Shown: positions 36,832 through 45,119 of the stretch, piece by piece
How positions within the stretch are numbered: the first letter of the stretch is position 1
Layout of the letters: each line of letters begins with the position of its first letter
Source: Verrucomicrobiota bacterium
GTDB taxonomy: Bacteria > Verrucomicrobiota > Verrucomicrobiia > Limisphaerales > UBA9464
Direction of reading: 5' to 3'
NCBI GenBank assembly: GCA_947471985.1
Contig: CANIZL010000013.1
Span: 17,066-81,065 of the forward strand
DNA: 64,000 bases
Program-made: the position numbers and the translations under genes
The notes under the pieces: model-generated
The model's input: the letters and a program-made list of their open reading frames with translations, nothing else
What the model was told of the DNA's origin: nothing
Database searches by the model: none

Positions 36832-39777
36832 TCACTTCCGATCCCGGCGCAGGTAGGCCAGCAGATCCGCTGCTTCTGGCGCGGTCAGCGACGCCAGCAG
36901 ACCGTCCGGCATCGCGCTCTGGCTGGACTTCTCCAGTTTCAACACGGTGCTGCACAAAACGGTTTGATCGCCCGCCTCGGTGCGGAAGACGATCTCCCGG
37001 TCATCGGACCGCAGCACAAAACCATTCAGGCTCGTGCCATCCTTCAATTCCAGCAGGTGCAGCGCAAACTCCGGCGCAATGGCCAGGCTAGGCTGGAGGA
37101 TATGCATCAGCAGCGTCGGAGCGTCGTACTTCTGTCCGATGAGGGTCAGTTCGGGTCCGAAATTGCGACCCTGTCCTTCGCTAACATGGCAGCGGGCACA
37201 ATTGGGTCCCGTCTCGCTGCGGAATAGCGTGCGCCCGCGAACCACATCGCCGGTAATCCCGAGCACCAACGCCGGATCGACCGGTTCACCGAGGGTCGGG
37301 CGGATTTGATCGGGTCGCAGCAGATGCTGGAAAAGATCGCGAGCCGAAGAATTCGGATGATTCAAGGCGCCCGCAATCACGTCTTCTCGCAGCGCACCCG
37401 GAGGCAATCCGCGGTTGAGCAGTGCGAGGGCGACCGCCGTGTTGGTAAGGGACGCCCGAATGGCGGTCGCCCGGAACGCACCGGCCGGCTGGGCCAGCAA
37501 CGCCGTCACCGTGGCGGCGATACTCTGGGTGCTGTTGTTTTTGGCGGCGACGGCGGCCGCTTCGGCGGGCGGCGGTACCGTTTGCAGCCAGTCCCGCAAC
37601 ACGGCCAACCCGGCCTCATCCCGCAGTCGCGCGCCGAGGGCGGGCATGTGACCGCCACCGGCCGTGCTCGCCCGATAAAACAGGACGCTGCGCCACGGAT
37701 CCTGCGGCGCCAGAATGCGTCCTTCCGGCAGGCCAAAGGTGCCCCGCAGGGGTTTCAAATCGAGGATGCGGAGTTCCTCCAACTTCAACTCGGCATTGAA
37801 ATAAGCCAGCACAGCACCGCCCGCCCCAAAGCGATGGCAGTGGGCACAATTGACGTTCAACCAACTGCGCGCCCGCACGTCCAGCGGAGCCGAGACATCG
37901 GCGGGGTCACAGAGCGTCGCCACCGGCTTCTCCGGAGCACGCGTTTCGCGGAGCAATCCCGCGCCCACCAACCGCGCCAATTCGTTCGTCGCCGTCCCGT
38001 TCAGCGGCTTGCCCGCCAACGCATCCCAGCCAAACGCCAGCGTGGTGCCCGGCCAAAAATTGTGGCACCGCAAACACTCCGCCCGGCTGTGAAATCGCCA
38101 GACCTGTTCCCGCACCCCGCCCGGCGCCGCGGCATCCTGCACGCGCAGGGTCACCGATTCCCCGGCGGCCGGCACCAACTCCGCGTCCGTCTGGGCTTCG
38201 TTCCAGCGATACGTATACGCTTGCCAGCTTTCGCCGTCCTGATGCAACACCTGCGTTTCCAGGTGACGACGACTGCCGGGATTGCCGGCGATCATCTCGA
38301 GCGAAAGCGTCTTGGCCACCACCGCGTTCGAAGGAAACGCCCACGACACCTCGGACCACGGATGCCCGCGATCCGTGGTGATGATCGAGTTTCCGGGCAA
38401 GCCCACCCAGCGTCGCGACGTCGCGTGATCCGCCCATTGGGTGGCCACCGGACGGTACTCCTCCACACCCGCCGCCGGCACCTGGCGCGCCAGATCCAAA
38501 AACAGGCCGGTCTCACTCAAACGCCGCGGAAATCCCACGGTCGCCGGGCGGACTTCGTTGCGCACGAGACGGTAAATGCCGGAATCCGGACGTCCTTCCC
38601 GATGATCAAGCACCAGCATTTCGCCGTCCGCCGCCGACGTGAAGTTCACAACCTTCAGCGTGGTGTCGCAGATTTCCCGTTGATCGAGCAGCCGGGTTCC
38701 GTCGTGGTGCAGCGCCCAGATTTTGCCGGTTTCCCAATCGCCGTAAACATACGCGCCGCGCAGTTCCGCCAACTGTTTACCCTCATAAAAGGTGCCGCCG
38801 GTAATACTGGCCGCCTCACTATGGGGATGCGCCATGACCGGCGCGGAAATGGGCGTCGGCGGGTCGATCTCCGGATAAATCAACTGCGGGCCTTCCATAC
38901 GACTCCAGCCGCCGTTGTAGCCGGCCGTCACGCGATGAATGGTTTCCCACAATTCCCAACCGACATCGCCAACCCACAACGCGCCGTCCGGCGCAAAACT
39001 GGTCCGCCACGGATTGCGAAATCCATACGCCCAGACTTCCGGCCGCGCGCCGGGGCGATTGCGAAAGGGATTATCCTGCGGCGCCGAATAGTTCTTTCCG
39101 TCTGCCGGATGATCGACATCAATCCGCAAAATCGAACTCATCAAATCGCTGATATCCTGCCCGGTGCGCAGCGGATCCGGGGGCGCCGGCGATTCACTGT
39201 CGCCCGTGCTGATGTACAGCATGCCGTCCGGGCCGAACTTCAGGGAACTCCCGCTGTGTCCCCCGCCCCGCCAATGAATGATCGGCAACTCCGAGGCCAG
39301 ATCGAGCCGGGGCGGCGTGGTCGTGTCCACCCGGAAGCGGCTGACCCGCGTCCCGTCCGGAGTCGCGTCCTCCGTCTGATAGGCGATGTAGAGGAAATGG
39401 TTCGTGGCGAACCCGGGGTGAAAGGCAAAACCCAGTGATTGCTTGAAGGGCCGCGCCTGGCCATCGCCGGTTTTCGACAGATCCCCCATCGCATCCGCCG
39501 AGGCGGGATCGGCCTGGTTGCAGAACGAAAGCATAGGGCCGTTGTGCCCCAGCACAAAATAGCGTCCGAGGCTCGGTTCCCAGACCAGGTCAACCGGCTC
39601 CGGGAACCCCAGTCGCGGGAATACCCGTTCCACCCGGCACGGCGCGGGCGGCTCCGGCGAACCTTGAATCTGGGAATTGACCCACGGCGTGCGCGTCGCG
39701 GCCAGACCCAAAACGCTGCAGCACCCCAGCACCACGGACCGGAGACCCGTCCGATTCCACCACTGTTTTCGCTTCAT
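36832..39777 (-). CDS. PQQ-type sugar dehydrogenase fused to c-type cytochrome domains
   Basis: The 981-residue exported protein starts at ATG 39777 with a signal peptide (LRSVVLGCCSVLGLAAT). Residues about 40-400 form a glucose/sorbosone-dehydrogenase-like beta-propeller (QSLGFAFHPGFATNHFLYIAYQ, GGGHSGSSLKFGPDGMLYISTGD, YGFRNPWRTSFAPDG). A middle module (LSETGLFLDLARQVPAAGVEEYRPV and WVGLPGNSIIT) resembles the TIGR03806 cytochrome family. CxxCH sites are CLRCH (about 566), CAHCH (about 641) and CARCH (about 858), the last inside a Verrucomicrobia heme-binding domain (TLFRSETGPNCARCHVSEGQG). It probably oxidises a sugar-like substrate in the periplasm. It overlaps the upstream amidohydrolase stop by 4 bp, so the two are cotranscribed. 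Confidence 0.85.
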   Translation of the reverse strand: MKRKQWWNRTGLRSVVLGCCSVLGLAATRTPWVNSQIQGSPEPPAPCRVERVFPRLGFPEPVDLVWEPSLGRYFVLGHNGPMLSFCNQADPASADAMGDLSKTGDGQARPFKQSLGFAFHPGFATNHFLYIAYQTEDATPDGTRVSRFRVDTTTPPRLDLASELPIIHWRGGGHSGSSLKFGPDGMLYISTGDSESPAPPDPLRTGQDISDLMSSILRIDVDHPADGKNYSAPQDNPFRNRPGARPEVWAYGFRNPWRTSFAPDGALWVGDVGWELWETIHRVTAGYNGGWSRMEGPQLIYPEIDPPTPISAPVMAHPHSEAASITGGTFYEGKQLAELRGAYVYGDWETGKIWALHHDGTRLLDQREICDTTLKVVNFTSAADGEMLVLDHREGRPDSGIYRLVRNEVRPATVGFPRRLSETGLFLDLARQVPAAGVEEYRPVATQWADHATSRRWVGLPGNSIITTDRGHPWSEVSWAFPSNAVVAKTLSLEMIAGNPGSRRHLETQVLHQDGESWQAYTYRWNEAQTDAELVPAAGESVTLRVQDAAAPGGVREQVWRFHSRAECLRCHNFWPGTTLAFGWDALAGKPLNGTATNELARLVGAGLLRETRAPEKPVATLCDPADVSAPLDVRARSWLNVNCAHCHRFGAGGAVLAYFNAELKLEELRILDLKPLRGTFGLPEGRILAPQDPWRSVLFYRASTAGGGHMPALGARLRDEAGLAVLRDWLQTVPPPAEAAAVAAKNNSTQSIAATVTALLAQPAGAFRATAIRASLTNTAVALALLNRGLPPGALREDVIAGALNHPNSSARDLFQHLLRPDQIRPTLGEPVDPALVLGITGDVVRGRTLFRSETGPNCARCHVSEGQGRNFGPELTLIGQKYDAPTLLMHILQPSLAIAPEFALHLLELKDGTSLNGFVLRSDDREIVFRTEAGDQTVLCSTVLKLEKSSQSAMPDGLLASLTAPEAADLLAYLRRDRK

Positions 39778-40712
39778 GCGAGCTTCAATTGATACGCTTT
39801 TTGCGCGTTGCGACGGAAGCATCGGTCTTCCGCGCCGTGCGCTTGAAAATAATCGCGGGCAATGCCCACCACCGTGGCGAGCGACGCAAATCGCGCACTG
39901 ACCGGCCAATTCGAACCAAACACCAATCGGTCCAGCCCAAAGGCATCCTTCATCACGTCAAACGTGGGTCGGTAAAAGTCGGCATCCCGCGGGGCCGTGC
40001 CGTCGGTCTTGCCCGTGCCTTCCACGTACCCGCTGAATTTCATGTAGACCTGCGGATGCCGGGCCACCGCTTCGATGCCCTTGCGCCACCCGGGATCCGG
40101 AGTCCGGCCGTCGATGCGCACGTTGGCGGAGTGATCGATCACCAGGCGCAATTGCGGCACGCGGCGGGCAAATTCGTCGATCAAACCGAGCTGTTCCGGC
40201 CCGATCAACACGTCCGCCGTGAGCCCGCGTTCGGCCAGGGCCTGACAATCCCGCATGAATCCCGCGTCCTCCAGGCGCGCCGGACCGTCCCAAGTGCCGA
40301 TCCGAATGCCCCGGAACCGCCGATCCACCGCGTCACGGGCCAGCAGGTCCGCGAACCCCGGACGCCCCGGCTTCAAATGTCCGACGAGGCCGATCAGAAA
40401 CGGTGAGCGAGTGGCGAGATCGAGCACCCACCGATTATCCTGCTCCCACGCGCTCGCCTCGACGACCAGCGTGCCCGTGATCCCGAGGGGACGAGCCAGC
40501 GCTTCGTACTCCGCCGGCAGTATCGATCGATACAAAAAGGCATCATTGGCCGCCGGCCACGGCACGCCCGCCGGCCGGGTCGGATCGTAGAAATGGGTGT
40601 GGGTATCGAGGATCCCCACCCCGCGGTTCGGATGGGATTGGACACAACCGGCTGCGAGCGTCGCGCCGGTGGCCGCCAACGTCCGCCCGAGAAAATGCCG
40701 CCGAGAGATCAT
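39774..40712 (-). CDS. Exported amidohydrolase-2 family lactonase-like protein
   Basis: The 312-residue TIM-barrel hydrolase has a Tat/lipoprotein-like leader (SRRHFLGRTLAATGATLAAGC) and the amidohydrolase-2 features DTHTHFYDP near the start, VVEASAWEQDNRWVLDLA, the central His strand (GLVGHLKPG), LRLVIDHSANV and the final metal Asp region RLVFGSNWPVSARFA. Related enzymes hydrolyse sugar lactones (fuconolactone or rhamnonolactone) or decarboxylate aromatic acids. Its ATGA overlap with the sugar-dehydrogenase-cytochrome gene favours a sugar-lactone role: the dehydrogenase would make the lactone and this enzyme would open it. That pairing is inference. Confidence 0.82.
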   Translation of the reverse strand: MISRRHFLGRTLAATGATLAAGCVQSHPNRGVGILDTHTHFYDPTRPAGVPWPAANDAFLYRSILPAEYEALARPLGITGTLVVEASAWEQDNRWVLDLATRSPFLIGLVGHLKPGRPGFADLLARDAVDRRFRGIRIGTWDGPARLEDAGFMRDCQALAERGLTADVLIGPEQLGLIDEFARRVPQLRLVIDHSANVRIDGRTPDPGWRKGIEAVARHPQVYMKFSGYVEGTGKTDGTAPRDADFYRPTFDVMKDAFGLDRLVFGSNWPVSARFASLATVVGIARDYFQAHGAEDRCFRRNAQKAYQLKLA

Positions 40713-40806
40713 CCCGGGAGTTAGTCACGTGCCCGGCTCCGGCGGAAGTGTGTCTGGGAAAAAATTTCCGGTCCTTTCAACGAAGCACGCGGAGTCACAG
40801 TGGGGT

Positions 40807-40878
40807 CACGCGGAGACGCGGAGGAAGAGAGAAAAACGCAGCCATTGTGCCCTCTTCTCCACTCCGCGCCTCCGCGTG
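40807..40878. repeat. Imperfect long inverted repeat (CACGCGGAG / CTCCGCGTG type)
   Basis: The left arm CACGCGGAGACGCGGAG (40807-40823) pairs with the right arm CTCCGCGCCTCCGCGTG (40862-40878) with one mismatch. The inner GGAAGAG and CTCTTCTCC can extend the stem. The whole lies in a 366-bp gap (40713-41078) with no supported gene. A second right-arm copy follows at 40950-41003. Confidence 0.7.
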
Positions 40879-40944
40879 CAAAAACCCCATCCCCGCCCAC
40901 TCTTCAGGAGACTCATGCGACGACACAACAACGCTGAAAAATGG

Positions 40945-41003
40945 AGCAAAACGCAGCCTTCGAGCCTTCTTCTCCTCTCCGCGCCTCCGCGCCTCCGCGT
41001 GCC
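40945..41003 (+). repeat. Second, partial copy of the CTCCGCG repeat
   Basis: The segment resembles the interior and right arm of the preceding inverted repeat: both read AAAACGCAGCC, then a CCTTCTTCTCC-like run, then CTCCGCGCCTCCGCGTGC and AAAAA. This copy has one extra CTCCGCGC unit and no left arm, so it looks like a truncated member of the same family. Confidence 0.6.
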
Positions 41004-41078
41004 AAAAATCCCCTCCCCCTTCGCGTGCCACCCCACGACACACTTGCCGAACCGCCCGCCGCCCCGTGAGGTTGGCCC

Positions 41079-41384
41079 ATGCTGATCGTTCAGGTGCACG
41101 TCCAGGTTCTTCCCGAAGCGGTGACCGCCTTCATCGAGGCCACGCACGCCAACGCCCGTGCGTCGCTGACCGAGCCAGGCATTGCCCGCTTCGATGTCCT
41201 CCAGCAATCCGACGACCCCACCCGCTTCCTCCTCATCGAAGCCTATCGCGACGACGACGCCCCCGCCCGGCACAAGGCGACGACGCACTACACGGTGTGG
41301 CGCGACACCGTGGCGCCGCTGATGGCGCAACCCCGCACCAGCGTGAAATATCACGACATCCATTACCCGGATTCCGCCCGCTAA
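41079..41384 (+). CDS. Antibiotic biosynthesis monooxygenase (ABM) fold protein
   Basis: The 101-residue protein fits the dimeric ABM/LsrG/YgiN fold: [22 protein letters not shown], then [33 protein letters not shown], a helix with [18 protein letters not shown], and a final strand. Members include quinol monooxygenases and the AI-2-phosphate isomerase LsrG, so the exact reaction cannot be assigned. It lies 10 bp upstream of rnhC in the same direction and is probably cotranscribed with it. Confidence 0.82.
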   Translation: MLIVQVHVQVLPEAVTAFIEATHANARASLTEPGIARFDVLQQSDDPTRFLLIEAYRDDDAPARHKATTHYTVWRDTVAPLMAQPRTSVKYHDIHYPDSAR

Positions 41385-41394
41385 CCTCCGCCTC

Positions 41395-42351
41395 ATGACC
41401 AGTTACACCGCCAAATTGACCGAAGCCCAGGCCACCGCCCTGGAAGCACTGGTCCGCGATGGCAGTTACGAATTGCGGGAAGTGCCCTACGCCCGATTCA
41501 GCGGAGCGCGGAAGGATCACAACGTCACCTATTACACCTCCGGCAAACTCGTCGTCCAGGGCAAGGGCACGCGGGAGTTTGTCGAGTTCGTCCTCGAGCC
41601 GCAGATCCTCGGTGCCGCCAAATTGGGGTACGAAACCGTCTTGGATCCCACCCTGATCGATCCCCGAATCGGCGTGGATGAATCCGGCAAGGGCGACTTC
41701 TTCGGCCCGCTCTGTGTGGCCGCCGTGTATGTGAACGAACGCGTGCTGGAATCGTGGAAGACCGCCGGGGTCCGGGATTCCAAGAGCGTTTCCAGCGACG
41801 CCCAAATCGGGAAGCTCGCGAGGGTGATCCGCGAAACCCCGGGCTGCGTGGTCGATGTGATCACCATCGGCAACGAAGCCTACAACCGCATGCACGCGGA
41901 CAACGGATCGGTCAACCGCGTGCTCGCCTGGGGCCACGCCCGGGTCATCGAGAATCTCCTGAGCCAGGGCCCGCGACTGAACCCGCCCCCCGTCCGGGCC
42001 ATCAGCGATCAATTCGCGGCCGACAAAAGCACCGTGGAGCGGGCCTTGATGAAGCTGGGCAAAAACCTGACCCTCGAACAACGCCACAAAGCGGAAGCCG
42101 ATATGGCCGTGGCGGCCGCGTCGATCGTTGCCCGCCACGAATTCGTCAGCCGCCTGGCGTCGCTGGAAAAAACCTACGGAGTGCCGCTGCCCAAAGGCGC
42201 CTCGCCGGCCGTGGAAGCCGCCGCGCGAACCTTTGTGGAGCGCCACGGAGCGGACGCGCTGCCGAAGGTGGCCAAGATGCATTTCCGCACCAGCTACCGC
42301 GTCCTCGGCCTCCCCGAACCCGCCAAAGTGGAGTGGACCCGCCGGGGATAG
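41395..42351 (+). CDS. rnhC: Ribonuclease HIII
   Basis: RNase HIII cleaves the RNA strand of RNA-DNA hybrids. The 318-residue product has the N-terminal TBP-like domain typical of HIII (about residues 1-85, YARFSGARKDHNVTYYTSGKLVVQGKG) and the catalytic core beginning IGVDESGKGDFFGPLCVAAVYV. Its DESGKG motif distinguishes HIII from HII. Further active-site acids occur in RAISDQFAAD and HKAEADMAVAAASIVAR. The length is normal. A single inverted module of the 12-15 kb repeat lies 13 bp after the stop, between rnhC and the convergent hprK. Confidence 0.95.
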   Translation: MTSYTAKLTEAQATALEALVRDGSYELREVPYARFSGARKDHNVTYYTSGKLVVQGKGTREFVEFVLEPQILGAAKLGYETVLDPTLIDPRIGVDESGKGDFFGPLCVAAVYVNERVLESWKTAGVRDSKSVSSDAQIGKLARVIRETPGCVVDVITIGNEAYNRMHADNGSVNRVLAWGHARVIENLLSQGPRLNPPPVRAISDQFAADKSTVERALMKLGKNLTLEQRHKAEADMAVAAASIVARHEFVSRLASLEKTYGVPLPKGASPAVEAAARTFVERHGADALPKVAKMHFRTSYRVLGLPEPAKVEWTRRG

Positions 42352-42364
42352 AAATCCCGCCCGG

Positions 42365-42378
42365 CCGGATAAATCCGG
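42365..42378 (-). repeat. Solo hairpin module of the dispersed repeat, inverted
   Basis: CCGGATAAATCCGG is the exact reverse complement of the first hairpin of repeat copies A-E. The neighbouring sequence (GGGACTCCGAGCC) corresponds to the GTTCGGAGTCCC flank read backwards. It lies in the 73-bp gap between the convergent rnhC and hprK genes. No second hairpin occurs nearby, so only the left end of the unit is present. It might act as a shared transcript-end hairpin, though no T-run follows. Confidence 0.6.
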
Positions 42379-42424
42379 GACTCCGAGCCTGGGGCTCCCG
42401 TCCGGAGACCGCCCCGCCCCGGAA

Positions 42425-43381
42425 CTAACTCTCCCGCGCTTTTCGGGCTTTCATCGCTAGGGACTGCCGGGCGGACAGGGTTTCGGCGGGATTCAAGCCG
42501 GTGAAACGGACCTTGGCGTGCAGGGCGGCTACTTCGATCAGTCGGGCCAGGTCGCGACCCGGTCGGACCGGCAGTTCCATGTACGGTATCTTCTGCCCGA
42601 GCAGTTCCGTGTACCGTTGTTCCAGACCGAGGCGCTCGACTTCCACAATGCCGTCCCAGGGCATCAGGCGGACCACCAGGTCCACCCGCTTTTCCAAGCG
42701 GATCGCCGCCACACCGAACGTCGCCGCCACGTCAATGATCCCAATGCCCCGGACCTCCATCAGGTTGCGGGTCACTTCGCCGCTGTAGCCGTAGACTTCG
42801 TCGCCGTCCTGCAGGCGCAGCTTGGTGATGTCGTCCGCCACCAGCGAGTAGCCCCGCTCCAGCAGGCCCAGCACGGCTTCGCTCTTGCCAATGCCGCTCT
42901 CGCCCTGAATCACGACCCCGATTCCCTGGATGTCCGCCATGCAGCCGTGGCACGAACCACGCGGGGCAAACAGTTCATCCAAGGCTAGCGTCGCCAGGTT
43001 GATGAAGTTCATGGTGACCAGGCCCGTGCGGAACAACGGCACCCCGGCCGCCTCCGCTTCCTGCAGAAATTCCGGGCTGGTGCGCAGGCGACGGCACACG
43101 ACGGCACAGGGAATGTGAGTCCGGAAGAATTCACGACAGCGCTGTTCCCGCAGCGGTGTCTCCAGGGAGCGCAGGTAGGCCGTCTCGACATTACCAATCA
43201 CCTGCACCCGCTTCGGGGCGAAATACCGGTCAAAGCCCGCCAGCTTCAGTCCGGGCCGATTCACCGTGGGTTCGCGGATAATCCGACCGAAACCCTTTTG
43301 CCCCGTCAACGGTCGCAATCCCAACTCCGCACCATGCGAATTAAAAAATTCGCCCACCGTGATCGTTTTGCCCTCGGACAT
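42425..43381 (-). CDS. hprK: HPr kinase/phosphorylase
   Basis: HprK phosphorylates and dephosphorylates a Ser on HPr or its paralogues. The 318-residue product starts at ATG 43381 (SEGKTITVGEFFNSHG), has the N-terminal domain to about residue 130, then Walker A GESGIGKSE (about 160-167), VADDI, and the HprK signature around LMEVRGIGIIDVAATFG. The C-terminal part (EKRVDLVVRLMPWD and LPVRPGRDLARLIEVAALHAKV) is also typical. No HPr or PTS gene is adjacent; in non-Firmicutes HprK often controls an NPr-like protein or carbon storage. It is divergent from lipA across 121 bp that should hold both promoters. Confidence 0.94.
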   Translation of the reverse strand: MSEGKTITVGEFFNSHGAELGLRPLTGQKGFGRIIREPTVNRPGLKLAGFDRYFAPKRVQVIGNVETAYLRSLETPLREQRCREFFRTHIPCAVVCRRLRTSPEFLQEAEAAGVPLFRTGLVTMNFINLATLALDELFAPRGSCHGCMADIQGIGVVIQGESGIGKSEAVLGLLERGYSLVADDITKLRLQDGDEVYGYSGEVTRNLMEVRGIGIIDVAATFGVAAIRLEKRVDLVVRLMPWDGIVEVERLGLEQRYTELLGQKIPYMELPVRPGRDLARLIEVAALHAKVRFTGLNPAETLSARQSLAMKARKARES

Positions 43382-43502
43382 CCCACCAACGGAGCACGCC
43401 CGGCCGGTCCCGGCCAGTCCCCGTTGCGGGGTCCCGCTCGGCCGCCCGGAAGGTGCGAGGACGAGTTGCCCGCGCCCGGCATGCCCCCCAAGATGCGGGC
43501 GG

Positions 43503-44435
43503 ATGAGTTCGTGTTCCTCGTCAATCTCGCCGTCCCGCGGTGGCACCGCAGCGGCCGCGTCCATCCCGCTCACCCCGGGATCACGTCCGCGCCTGCCCGA
43601 GTGGCTCAAGGTCCAACTGCCCACGTCCAGCGCCTTCACCCGCACCCGCACGTTGCTGGAGGATCTGAAACTCCACACGGTGTGCGAAAGCGCCCGGTGT
43701 CCCAATCATTGGGAATGCTGGAGCAAGGGCACGGCCACCTTCATGATCGCCGGCGATCGCTGCACCCGCGCGTGCGGTTTCTGCGCCGTCAGCACCGCCC
43801 GGCCACTGGCACTCGAGGACGATGAACCCCGTCGGGTCGCCGAAGCCACCCGGCGTCTGGCCCTCCGCCACGTCGTCATCACCGCGGTGGCGCGCGACGA
43901 TCTCGCCGATGGCGGGGCCGCCCATTTCCAACGCACCATCGAGGCCGTACGCGAACTCAATCCCGGCATCACCATCGAGGTGTTGACCCCGGATTTCCTG
44001 GATCGTGATTTCGCCCTCGACCTAGTCGTCGCGGCCCGTCCCCACATTTTCAATCACAACGTCGAGACCGTCCGCCGCCTCACCCCGTCGGTTCGCCATC
44101 GGGCGACGTACGACCGTTCCCTCACCGTCCTGCGCAAGGTGAAGGATCGCTTGGAACAGGCGGTGCACACCAAATCCGGGCTCATGCTCGGCCTGGGCGA
44201 AACCGAGGCCGAAGTGCTCGAAACCATGCGCGATCTGCGCGCGCACCGGGTCGATAACCTCACGCTGGGGCAATATCTCCAGCCGACCCTCAAGCATTTG
44301 CCCGTGCTGGAATTCATCCACCCGGATCAATTCGCCCGTTTGAAGCGCGAGGGTGAAGCGATGGGGTTCGCGCACGTCGCCAGCGGGCCGCTGGTCCGCA
44401 GTTCGTATCACGCGGATGAATTCATCCCGCACTGA
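43503..44435 (+). CDS. lipA: Lipoyl synthase
   Basis: LipA is a radical SAM enzyme that inserts two sulfurs into protein-bound octanoyl groups to make lipoate. Both clusters are visible: the auxiliary CX4CX5C motif in CESARCPNHWECW (about residue 60) and the radical-SAM CX3CX2C motif in RCTRACGFC (about 86-93). HIFNHNVETVRRL, GLMLGLGETEAEV and the C-terminal SGPLVRSSYHADEF are characteristic, including the RSSY motif. ATG 43503 is chosen; the frame is open upstream to 43266 over the divergent hprK start, but that stretch lacks similarity. No lipB is adjacent. Confidence 0.95.
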   Translation: MSSCSSSISPSRGGTAAAASIPLTPGSRPRLPEWLKVQLPTSSAFTRTRTLLEDLKLHTVCESARCPNHWECWSKGTATFMIAGDRCTRACGFCAVSTARPLALEDDEPRRVAEATRRLALRHVVITAVARDDLADGGAAHFQRTIEAVRELNPGITIEVLTPDFLDRDFALDLVVAARPHIFNHNVETVRRLTPSVRHRATYDRSLTVLRKVKDRLEQAVHTKSGLMLGLGETEAEVLETMRDLRAHRVDNLTLGQYLQPTLKHLPVLEFIHPDQFARLKREGEAMGFAHVASGPLVRSSYHADEFIPH

Positions 44436-44492
44436 CGCGGACGGTCGGCGCCCAATCCGAAATCAACCCGCCCCCGCGGGCTTCCGCCAGTA

Positions 44493-45089
44493 ATGACCGC
44501 CCAACCGGGCCCGGACCAACCCATCGCAGGCGTCTTCCGGTGGAATGTCTACTCGCCGGAACACAAGGTCGATTTGACCGCCCTCGTCGTCGAGTCGCCC
44601 GCCGGGTGGGTGATTTTCGACCCAATTCCGCCGGTCCTGACCGACTGGGAGGCGCAGTTCCCCAGGCAACGTCCCACGGCCCTGGTCGTGACCAACGCCA
44701 ACCACGCCCGCGCCGGCGCCGAAGCGCGAGCCCGCTGGTCCTGCCCAATCTACGGACCCGCCGAACTCGGCGACGAACTCCCCCTCACGCGCACGGTCGT
44801 TCCCCCGGAATGTCCCCTACCCGGTTGGGAAACCTTTTCCTTGATTGGCGGGGCACCCGGGGAAACCGCCTGGATCCTGCCGGCGCGGTCCCTGGTAATT
44901 TTCGGCGACGCCGTCGTCAACCTCCCCACCCGCGGCCTGGAACTGCTGCCTGACAAATACTGCACTGATCCCGCGCAACTACGCACGCAACTGCGACTCC
45001 TGCTCGCCCGGGATTTTGCCCGGGCGCTCTTCGCCCACGGCACGCCTCTCGTGACCGACGCCACCGCGCGGCTCAGAGCGCTCTTGTAA
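44493..45089 (+). CDS. Degenerate metallo-beta-lactamase-fold protein
   Basis: The 198-residue protein has the fold outline of an MBL hydrolase: KVDLTALVVESPAGWVIFDPIPP, a VVTNANHARAG strand-loop, a later WILPARSLVIFGDAVVN strand where metal-bridging Asp normally sits, and LFAHGTPLV near the C-terminus, where a metal His is usual. The HxHxDH metal signature is reduced to NANHARAG, with only one His. It probably binds fewer metals or none and may no longer be a canonical hydrolase. It lies 57 bp after lipA and 30 bp before the LolC/E-type gene in the same direction. The role is unknown. Confidence 0.6.
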   Translation: MTAQPGPDQPIAGVFRWNVYSPEHKVDLTALVVESPAGWVIFDPIPPVLTDWEAQFPRQRPTALVVTNANHARAGAEARARWSCPIYGPAELGDELPLTRTVVPPECPLPGWETFSLIGGAPGETAWILPARSLVIFGDAVVNLPTRGLELLPDKYCTDPAQLRTQLRLLLARDFARALFAHGTPLVTDATARLRALL

Positions 45090-45119
45090 CCGCCACGCTC
45101 ACTCGCCATCGTCCCCGCC

